Origin: Pempheris klunzingeri
Taxonomy: Eukaryota > Chordata > Actinopteri > Acropomatiformes > Pempheridae
Length of the DNA: 64,000 nucleotides
Assembly: GCF_042242105.1 (NCBI RefSeq)
Contig: NC_092027.1
Coordinates: 5,430,006-5,494,005, forward strand
Direction of reading: 5' to 3'
Positions 45,887 to 64,000 of this stretch are shown here, in pieces (position 1 is the stretch's first letter; every line of letters begins with the position of its first letter). The position numbers and the translations under genes were made by a program. The notes under the pieces are model-generated. The model saw only the letters and a list, made by a program, of their open reading frames with translations. It was not told the origin of the DNA and did no database searches.

Positions 45887-47344
45887 ACCTTACAGTATAG
45901 TCATGTATCAATATATACTTATCAATGTAGACTCGGGCCTCGGCGCCCTCTCTGAAAGTTAAGATTTCTTTGATTTACTCGTTTTTTTTCAGCACCATCG
46001 GGAAAGGCACAAATCAAGTCCGAGGATGAAACTTCAACCCTCCTCATGAATATGCAAAGAGAATTTAAAAAACAAAACACGTGCACTGAGAAACGTCATA
46101 AAACCCCCATCAAAGTCTTTCACGTCTTTGATGAGCGGATTTGAGATGATAAAATAGCAGTAGAGGGTCTTCACAGGTCTCTGCGGAGGAGGGCTGATGG
46201 TTCACCCCATCGCTCACGTGACAAAACGACCGCCGACGGTCTCCACAGCGCAAACAGTCAATGCAGCAAATGTCAGTTTTGCTCTTCACACAAGTAAACC
46301 TATTGCATTATCAAACTTGGAAAAATGATCACAGACCACACTACGATTATTAAACACCATATTTCACTACGGCTATCGCGCTTCAGCTTCAAATAGGACT
46401 TTGTTAGAAAAAATAAGTGGTGTGTGCATTACATTAATATCCTTACATATAAATATATCTCAATTCAGGCTTTAAAAATGCTCTTATTTTGGAGGAAAAA
46501 GGCATCTGATGTCCAGCGCTGTAAGACACGAGGCCCTGCCTACAGGTTCCAGAGGTTGATTTACTGTATGTGGCGTTACGAGGGGAGAGGAGATTCCCGT
46601 GATGATGAACAGACTTTCAAGAACAAGCAGAACAATAGCCGACAATGTTAAACATGCCCACGACTAATTTTCTTCAAGTAAAATCGAATGCTGGTAATGT
46701 CCGACGTTAAGAAACAGCTTCGACGTGACTACAAGCACAGAGGAGGACAAACTGCTCCGGTAATCTGCTTAAAATGTCGGCGGCTCCAAAGGAAAGAATA
46801 TCTACTCAAGCACGGACACACATCTCAGCATCACGACTGTTCAACCATAAACACATGCTTTTTTTTCTTTAAGTGCAGTAAAATACTATATCCCCTAAGT
46901 CTCTCCGTATTAATATATAGCCTATATGTATCTGATGAAATATTAAATAAATGTGTTTTCTCATAGCAGCTTCAGTTTGGTTCTGGCGACTTCTGGCCCA
47001 AGTCCTCCACCCTCACCCCGACCAGGCACGTTGGTTTGGTCCCAGTGATGAAACCTGAAGGCTTCGTCTGTGTTAAACTATACTGCAAGGCCATGACAGA
47101 CAGCACCCTCAGGGACGGGGCGCTGAAAAACAGCAGCACTGAGACCGAAACTCTGGCAACAGTGACCGATTAAAGGCATAAAAAACAGCGATATACTTCA
47201 AAATGTTGGATTCTTGCAAGTAGATGTAATTTTGTGTGACTATATTGATAATTATTTGGTTGTAATGGATTGATAATCCACCATTGGGTCTAAATGTAGC
47301 AGAAAATCTATCCCTTATTGCATAATGACGTAGAACAAACACCG

Positions 47345-47560
47345 TCTCTGAACTACAGCTGCAACGATTAGTCAGCGACAGGAAAATAATAATCAATTAA
47401 TCTTTTTAGTCATTCTTATAAGCAACAAATTGCCAAATATTTGTTGGTTTGAGCAACTCAAATGTGGGAATCTTTGGGAAATTACATTATATTGAATTTT
47501 ACAGACAAAACTGCTCATTGATTGTGAAAATAATAATCAGTTGCAGCTCTACTCAGAACG
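47345..47560. repeat. Dispersed teleost repeat, TTAATC-rich family, copy 2
   Basis: Begins AGCTGCAACGATTAGTCAGC and ends near AATAATCAGTTGCAGCTCTA; the ends are inverted to each other (GCTGCAAC and GTTGCAGC). The interior has GCCAAATATTTGTTGGTTTG and CTCAAATGTGGGAATC, the usual internal marks. Confidence 0.65.
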
Positions 47561-47713
47561 GTGTGGAATTACAAGCACTGAAACCAGGTTGGGACACCAG
47601 CTCAGATCTGCTCCGAAAAACAAATACGACAAAGGTCGGCGATAAAGACTCTGAATCTGCCATCTGAATAAGAACGAGTGCAAACAGCGAGTCCCATCAG
47701 CGCACCAGGGGAG

Positions 47714-47761
47714 GACACACACACACACACACACACGCACACACACACACACACACACACA
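47714..47761. repeat. (AC)n microsatellite
   Basis: About 24 AC units with a single AC-to-GC change. Confidence 0.95.
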
Positions 47762-47934
47762 GTCTCTGCCTTCACCTGGCTGCATGTGACACCTGCTCAG
47801 GGTTTTACATTAACACACATCACATCTTACAGAAGGCCAGAGAAGTAATATTTTCTCATGGGCATGAAAGAGTCTTTTTTTGTTGAGATCATGACGTGAA
47901 ACAAAGCTCTGCTGAGGTGCAGGAAACTAAACTT

Positions 47935-48325
47935 AGTGGCCACTTTATTAAGCACACCTGTCCGATTTGACATGTCGTCAGACGTGAGCTACATCTGGAC
48001 TCATGAAGCTCATAATGTGCAGTTTTTGTTGGCTTTGCCAGAAATGTGTGAATTTATTAATGTGTTTATTATTGGGGGTCATAGTTCAAATGGTGGTGTT
48101 GTAAAGAACAACATGATATCATACGGAGGTGTTTCTAATCCTTTCTGTCCTCCTTCCTCACATACACGAGGGAGGCAGAGGATCAGAAACACCAGTCCAG
48201 AACAACAACACCACCAACACCTCTACAACGGTGTGAACAAAAGCATCATAACAGTAAACTTTAGGGCTGAACAAATGTACTAGCTTGTATTAGATCGGAC
48301 AGGTGTACCTAATAAAGTGGCCACT
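47935..48325. mobile_element. Non-autonomous DNA transposon with terminal inverted repeats
   Basis: Left AGTGGCCACTTTATTAAGCA then CACCTGTCCGAT; right end, complemented, AGTGGCCACTTTATTAGGTA then CACCTGTCCGAT: inverted repeats of about 32 bases with few mismatches. The interior also folds back (GAGGTGTTTCTAATCC against GGATCAGAAACACC). The total is about 390 bp with no transposase, so it is a MITE. I recall the end sequence as common in fish; the superfamily and target duplication are uncertain. Confidence 0.8.
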
Positions 48326-50053
48326 GAGTGCATGTTCAGATTAAGCTTTTATTGTGATAAAAAAAAAAAAAAAAAAAGTTGTGATCATCTGAATATTTTG
48401 AAATTCTCTAGAATTTTTAAATCAAACAACAAGAACTTTTTAGCCCAATATTCAGACTGAACTGCCATTTTTGGTCTATTTGAAGAAAGATATGAGAAAA
48501 TTAGCAACTGGGTAAATAATTATTGAGCATTTCCTTTAGTGACAGGAAAACAGATTATGAATTATAAGAACATAAGCTGATTATTTTGTCATATTAGTAG
48601 AAAACAGTTTGCTGTATTTTAAGCTTTGTTTTTTGAGTGATGGTTACATCATCCAGCTCTGATCACAGAATCGTGTTCAGTCGATATGGATGTGATTATT
48701 TCCTGATAACGAGGAACCAAAACATCAGTAACGGTCACACAAACTTGGCAATCGTGGAGTGGAGCTCCATGCGTCGGGCAGTGCAGCGTTTTCACAGTTC
48801 GCTGGCAGACTAAAAGCATCCACAGAGGCACCCAAACCAACATACGATCAAAAACCCTCCAACCAACCATCGGCTCACTCTGTAACCACATCAGGCACTT
48901 TGTTTAATCTCTCCAAACACCGTCAGACCTCTCGACTGATCCACACACCCTCACGTCTGCGGCATCAGTCCGACTTGTTCGTAAGAATGTCAAAACACTG
49001 TACATTCCTGAACCCGAGTTCACCGTCACTTACTGAAACCCGCTCAAAACTATTTTAGCAAACCAAACACGCGTCGAAAACATTCACCACTGAACCTGCT
49101 CGCTCTGCGTTAACACCTTATTGCACTGAAGGAGTCCTTGACAGCTGAAATTGGTCAGTTCCTCATGTAAAAAGTGGGAGAAGTCAAAAGGTTTGTGGTG
49201 GTCAGAACCGGTCTACTCTGCTCTGCTCTATTGCTGAAAACGAATGTTAATTTAAGTTAAAACTAAAAAAAACAAACTCATAAATAGCAAGAGGAATAAA
49301 ACACACGAGAAACGTTTGGTAATACACTTTGTACCAAGCTGAACTATGAGTGAGAAGTTCAAAATTGTCAATTTCGTGGCCGTAGCATTGTATTAGAACA
49401 GTCCTCTCTATGCACCTCGCCTCACAGTAAGGCATCCAGCGATATACATTACCTCATCGATGGCTGTATGTGGCTTTGTTTTATAATAATCAAACAAAAA
49501 AAAAAAAATAGATTTCATTCAGTGTCTGCGTTGGTAGAGTGCCAAGTTCTGCTTCTTACCGTCTGGCTGAACGACTGTGAGGAACCATTGGCTTAAAGGG
49601 CGACAGAAGAGTAACCGCTAAAGGCAGCCTGCCGTTTTAAGAGAAGGGCGAAGCTTTCGGTTTCTAAGAGCGTACTCCACTAGCATGTTGCCATGGCAAC
49701 CACACGTACGCTCGACAGAGAAATAGCACGTACAGTATTCGTATCTAGACAAGCTGAAAACCCACAAACAAACATGTAAAACCGTCTACAATATAAACAA
49801 GCGACATAAGGCTCAACACGAGGCTACGGAGCAAGTCAGGTCCTCACTGGCTCTGCTGCGTGCCCACCCATGCACCGAAAAAATAAAATAAAAATAATAA
49901 TTTTGTTTTCCCTCCTGCTCCGCTGTTCTTTAAAAACACACAAAAGGAAAAGAAAACTGCAAAATAAAACTTTGAGCTACTGTTTAAAACTGGAAGGCGA
50001 GGACGCTTTTAAGGGGACAGAATCCACTTTGATTTAAATACAGCAGAGCAGAT

Positions 50054-50083
50054 GTGGGGGGGGTGGGGGGTGTTGGGGGGGGG
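50054..50083. repeat. G-tract cluster (quadruplex-type) near the ago3 stop
   Basis: Several runs of five or more G on the plus strand within 30 bases, so C-rich in the ago3 transcript. A second cluster is at 50232-50258 and a third at about 45480-45500. Confidence 0.7.
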
Positions 50084-50343
50084 AGATGCACGGGCAGGAG
50101 CGCAGGAACGATTGGCTGGTTTAAAATTGCATAATGTGGCTGTAGCTCCTCTCTGGCTTTTTACATCCTTACGCAGCCTGCAGTCACAGCCGTCGTCATC
50201 GAGTTCCAAGCGACTAAAGCTGCACCAGCCCTGGGGTGGGGGGGTGGGTGGGGGGGGGTATCACTCTGCGTGGCGGCTGATGAAAGTCGGACACTAAGAC
50301 TGGCTGAGTGGCTGGGAAAGATGGAGGGAAGTGCAGGCGGCGT

Positions 50344-59561
<9,218 letters not shown>

Positions 59562-62539
59562 CTGCAGCAACACATGCCAAAAATAAATGTAAAGAAAATA
59601 TATAACATTTTACATCACGCTCTTTCTTGGTACATTATGAAATTGTTGTAATGATAATCCCCCTGTTTTGGTTTTATGCCTGCATCTTCATCGTTTTGTT
59701 CACCGTTAATGTTAATGTTCTCATCTGTGTCTTCAGGGTACCAGCAGACAGCAGAGAGACTAACTTGGCAAGTACCTGGTGAACATTGTGGAGCTAAAAA
59801 GCTCGATATTCCCCTCATGTAAGGAGCTCATGGAAACCAAAATGGAGCTAAAGACAGAGTGAATATTGGGCTCAAATTTACCAAGTGACACATAAATAAC
59901 TACAACTGATTGCTAATGTTGCTCTATATATGTTGGATGTGGATAGGCAGCTGTTTGTTTGCCATGCCAGCTATAAAGTGATAGCTCAAAATATATCAGT
60001 GGTATATTTACCATATACTTTACAGCTTGTTGTGCCTCCCCAAGTGGCCATAATCAGTTAATGTGGTTTTAATGTAACGCTCATATGTATGTAAGGAAAT
60101 TAACCCCTGGATTTTGGTGGTTCCTTTTTCCCCTTTGAGCATGTTTGGCATCTCCAACATGTAACATGGCACATGATCCTACAAAATCCAGTCTAAAAGC
60201 CATCTATATCTGTCATCAAGATTTGTGTAGATTCCACGTACCAAAACAGCTACAACAGAACCCAAACCAGTATTCATGAATGATCTACTCCTACAAGCTA
60301 ACAGCTCTGAGAGGCTGAAGGAAGGAAGTGGTTAATAAGGAGGAAGAAGCAGCGGGTGCTGGGACTGAAGATGTTCAGGGACGTTGAAGATTGCCTCACA
60401 TCAAACTGAAACAAATGGGTTTTTCGCACATCAATAAGGATAATGGACGTCTAGAAAGGTTACAGAGTTTGGTGACATTTTAAATAAAGACCAGCTTGGC
60501 GTTCACAGATTTCTCCTGGCTGACATGGCCTTTGCCAGACGGCAGTAGGCGGGTGACACACCACGCCAATTTGACACCAATTTTCATAAATGCCAAACTG
60601 GAAAGTACTCAGTAAGAAAAAAAAAAAACTGACATCACATAACCACACAGTTTCCACAAATGTGACTCAGAGGATCCGCACACATACACACAACGACCAA
60701 TGTATGTAGGTCTGCACATATGCAGAGAGCTCGAGCTCAAATATTATGAGCTGTGCTTTGTTGTAATGAGAGGGAGGAAAAAAAGAAGCTTACAAGTGAA
60801 AAAAACCCAAAAACCCATGTGACCATGAGGCGCCGCAGAGCAGCTGTGGGCGGAAAGTTTTAAACTGTTTCAGATTGAGGCAGCGAGCTCCTGTCAGGGT
60901 CGAGGGCTGACCCTGAACCTGCCAAAAGGAGTCATCTTTCAGTGAAGGACTGCGCTTTCTGCTGATGCGTCCCCCCAGGTCGCATCCTCCCCAGTGCCGT
61001 TTCCATGACGACGGCACCCGTGTTGCTACAGTTTCTCCATGGCAACTACAGGCATGCTGACAAAGAGGAGGAAGAGGAAAACAGGTGCTCGCAGATTTGT
61101 CTAATTCATCTCGGAGCTCCACTGAGCTTTTTTAACTACATTTTATTTTATCATTTGTTTTTTACTTTTAGGATATTGATGTTGATGTCATTGCGACAGC
61201 CAGGGTTCAAGCTGCTTTTTAAGAGTAACATTCAGACACTTTTCAAGCACTTTCATGGTCCCTAAACCAAAAAATTTCAAGACTCGTGACGCCTTTATCA
61301 TCATCATATCTAAATTGTTGCTATAAAACAGCTGCAAAAAATTCTCTATACCCACAGCAATCAGTGTATACTGTCACTTTATACTGTCACTTTGTTTATT
61401 TACCACTTGTAACAGCAGCAACTTTGAATGAGCGCTTCGATTGTGATTATATGGTGTGAGACGTCAACAAATATGACGATTCATTTCAAATATTTTTGTC
61501 TTATATGAAAGATCAGGTTTATGTAATCAAGCATTTTTTGATGATTGTATTAGAATTCAAGCACTTTACTAACCTTGAAACATGACAGTTAAAATTAACA
61601 TTAAAGTTCAAACTTAAGACTTTTTGTACGAACCCTAGATAGCTCTGTTGTCTATTTATTGGTTACTTTATTATACGATGCAACATTGGTTGTTTTCAGT
61701 CCACCTTTTGAGGACCCAGGTCAGCATATCTGCTGCCCAAAAGCGCCAGAGTAATGTTTTCTTTTCTTATTTTTATCCTCTATGCAAAAACGACAGAAAG
61801 CCGAATCAAAAAGTGGCAACAAAGTGAACCCACACTTTGATTTCTTTGAATCAGACTCAAACTAGACACAAGACAGCAGCTACGGCACCAGTAACGACCC
61901 AAAAACACAAAGGTTCACTGTAGAATGAGCAACAATGGAGAGATTAATGACCACTTATCAGGCTGCTTCATCATACAAATGCACCACACAGCCAGTCGCA
62001 GCCCACAGAGACGACATTCAGTCCACATACTCTAAGAGAGTACCCTGCTTATTTATTTATTGTACAGTCCTACAATGACTACATTAATGCTGAAGACTTC
62101 AAATGGGTAAAACTTTTACTATCAAAATAAAAGTTTTAACCTTGCAGAACACTTTAAACACTTAAACACACTTTTTAAGCACTGTAAATTTAATATATTG
62201 TTGGGATTTGGATGGTTGTTCAATTTTATGATGCTACGTTAAACTCTGGGAAAAAATATTTTTAACAATATCCTGACCACTGGAAAAAAGAACAACTAAT
62301 CAAGAGAAACAAAATGAACTAGATTTGTCAGAAAACATTTTGAGCTCTTAATTTACTGACAGGGAACTAATGTAGAAGTATTCAGAACATTAAGTGGCTT
62401 TTTAACAGGGACACGGTGCATTTATGCAAAAAATTTTAACTTAAAAGGTGAAACAAACAAAAAGCAGCAGCAAAAAAACAAAAACAGAAAAACCTGTTAT
62501 TAGTCTGAGAACACAAAACATGGCAGATAGATGTTTGCG
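59562..62539 (-). other. ago3: ago3 first intron, left part
   Basis: The ago3 exon starting at 59561 follows a TTGCTGCAG acceptor with phase requiring one base from an upstream exon. I searched this stretch by eye for a short exon like M-E-I-G and found none with a donor. No other gene is seen. Confidence 0.5.
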
Positions 62540-62990
62540 AGATTATTTTCAGGATGAGTCGGAGGCCCATTTGTCTGGTTCAAACAGTGCAAATTGTTCC
62601 AGCCTCTTATTTCTATCATGTTCACACAGTGTCCTGTAATTTCAGCCTCAGCAAGGGGAAGACTGGCCTGGTGAAGCGGCACAAAAAGTTTTCCTGGTGG
62701 ACAAGGAAAATAACTTCATCAAGTCCCATGCTGACCGGGGTCATTCCAATCAATGAACATTACGCTGCCCTCAATGTGTCTGTTAGAAATGCCCACATTA
62801 GCACGCAGGCTAATTCTCCTAAACTGGAAAAACAGACGCCTCCCAGTTATGTTTTATGGCTGAACCAGAGAAGCTCAGAGTTATACTTCATGGTTCTGCC
62901 AAATTTGGGAAAATGTGCCGTCTCTCCCTGGACTATGCTGAGTCTACACTGTAAAACTCTCTGTATGCAACTTGCAGACCTACAGGTATT
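62540..62990. other. Candidate conserved non-coding block in ago3 intron 1
   Basis: About 450 bases of mixed-composition, non-repetitive sequence between AT-rich flanks, open in one plus-strand frame (62554-63006, 150 codons). The translation has no domain or family character. It could be a regulatory element; the open frame may be chance. Confidence 0.3.
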
Positions 62991-63189
62991 ATCATTATTT
63001 TTTTGACACACTGCATCAATGAATCTTTTCATATCAGACTCCTCCCTCACTTTTTGTGTTTGTATTTCTTTTTTATCGCAAAACTAAAACCACAATTATA
63101 AAAAAAAGAAATGAAAAGAAAAAGAAAAATTAGGAGTTGAACATATGTGAATCAGTGAGGAAATACAAAGGATTTTAAATCAGAACCGA

Positions 63190-63480
63190 AAGAATTAGTC
63201 GATTATTGACTAGTCGATTGATGGAAACTTAAAAATCAACAACTATTTTGATAATCAATTCACTCTTAAAGTAATTTTCCAACCAAAAAACTCCAAACAT
63301 TCATTAGTCCCAGCTTCTCAAATATGGGGATTTTTTTCCTGCTAAATATCACAATTTAATTTTGACTTTAGGCCAGAAAAAATAAGCAATCTTAAGATGT
63401 CCTATTGGGCTCTGGGAACTTGTGATGGACACTTCCATTGCTTTTGAACATTTTATTAAGCTTATTCACTTTTATACTTG
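63190..63480. repeat. Dispersed teleost repeat, TTAATC-rich family, copy 4
   Basis: AATTAGTCGATTATTGACTA, CAACTATTTTGATAATCAAT, CCAGCTTCTCAAATATGGGG and GAACTTGTGATGGACACTTC are in the usual order of the family. The first 150 bases of the window hold the same CAGCTTCTCAAATGTGAGGA segment. Confidence 0.65.
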
Positions 63481-63684
63481 ATGAAAACATAACTGGTAAA
63501 TTGTTTGATACTGAAAATTAGCAGTCCTGCTTCCAAGAATACTTGTTACACAGATTTGACGAGTACAGCTAACAACTGCTGATAAATCTCTTATTATGTT
63601 TGGAATTAAATATACATGAACCCATAAATCAAAGGCTGTCACTATCTTAATATTTCAAAATCACAGTCCCTGATAAAGCGTTGC

Positions 63685-63965
63685 TCTTTGCAGCTCCTGA
63701 GGTGAAAAATGGCTGCAGCATGTGGTGAATGAATGGGTCAGTTACAGTGAACCAGTTTGGCCCTTTATTTTTTCCACCCTCCCAGTCCACCACTGGCCCC
63801 AACAACATCAATAATATACAAGCTGTGACTCACAAATTATGCCCCTGGCAAATTGATTAATGTCCTGCCATGCTCAATTGATTTGTAATTAACACAGGCA
63901 GCCGTTAACTGAACAGTATCCAATGGCTGGGGTAACTATGGCAGCAGCTGGTGTGAAAGGCTGCC
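63685..63965. other. Candidate conserved non-coding element at the right edge
   Basis: Unique sequence dense in homeodomain-type words (GCAAATTGATTAATGTCCTG, TCAATTGATTTGTAATTAAC) and other factor-like sites, inside the ago3 first intron. Frames are closed. It ends at a CA microsatellite that starts near 63983. Confidence 0.4.
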
Positions 63966-63982
63966 CTTCAGACAGATATAAA

Positions 63983-64000
63983 CACACACACACACACACA
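63983..64000. repeat. (CA)n microsatellite, cut by the window end
   Basis: Pure CA dinucleotides up to the last base. Confidence 0.9.

Larger units (their letters stand above)
45086..50343 (-). other. ago3: Probable long ago3 3' UTR
   Basis: No gene is recognisable from the ago3 stop down to about 45.09 kb. A minus-strand AATAAA (complement of about 45098-45103), followed downstream on that strand by a T/G-containing stretch, is a plausible end. The block includes microsatellites, G-tract clusters, a fold-back transposon (47935-48325) and a TTAATC-family repeat (47345-47560). Shorter poly(A) choices are possible. Confidence 0.4.

Noticed and set aside
47936-48283. 115-residue open frame
   Set aside because: Lies inside the non-autonomous inverted-repeat element and does not resemble a transposase.
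60990-61022. Minus-strand ATG (METALGRMRP) considered as the missing ago3 start exon
   Set aside because: It does not match the known M-E-I-G type start and no donor in the required phase follows.

Overview
The window is nuclear DNA from a bony fish, most likely a percomorph teleost. Its genes are vertebrate genes split by small GT-AG introns, spacing is compact, the DNA is about 40 percent GC, and the intergenic DNA and introns carry short non-autonomous DNA transposons and LINE 3' tails of kinds common in fish. All coding calls come from translating exons by eye and comparing them with remembered vertebrate proteins; no search was run.

Layout, left to right: the last two coding exons of a sodium-channel beta-1 subunit (scn1b, +, 990-2486); complete NAD(P)HX epimerase (naxe, -, 5092-7984); complete 12-exon lamin A (lmna, -, 10700-16813) including a 36-base last coding exon with the CaaX box; a Tc1/mariner-type deletion derivative (18914-19619); complete upstream stimulatory factor 2 (usf2, +, 20910-26644); complete tektin-2 (tekt2, +, 29827-32613); two single-exon free-fatty-acid-receptor-like GPCRs (ffar1-like, +, 35272-36273; ffar2/3-like, +, 40970-41941); and 18 of the coding exons of Argonaute 3 (ago3, -, 50344-59561). 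The short first coding exon of ago3 was not found and probably lies beyond base 64000. The 45.1-50.3 kb stretch is probably the long ago3 3' UTR.

The genes do not form a pathway. They include a nuclear lamina protein, a metabolite-repair enzyme, a bHLH-zipper factor, a ciliary microtubule protein, nutrient-sensing receptors and an RNA-silencing effector. The block joins neighbours that in human sit at 19q13 (SCN1B, USF2, FFAR cluster), 1q22 (NAXE, LMNA) and 1p34 (AGO3, TEKT2), so it records an old linkage.

The most useful observations are an RFX X-box pair plus a palindromic CRE at the tekt2 promoter, three CACGTG E-boxes upstream of usf2 (possible self-regulation), an in-frame 21-nt alternative donor in ago3, unusual ligand-pocket and TM7 residues in the two receptors, a coding-looking orphan exon at 42.1-42.3 kb, and candidate conserved non-coding elements near 34.7, 62.7 and 63.8 kb. 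I recognised no retrovirus-like element, CRISPR array, rRNA or tRNA gene, and no wholly new system.
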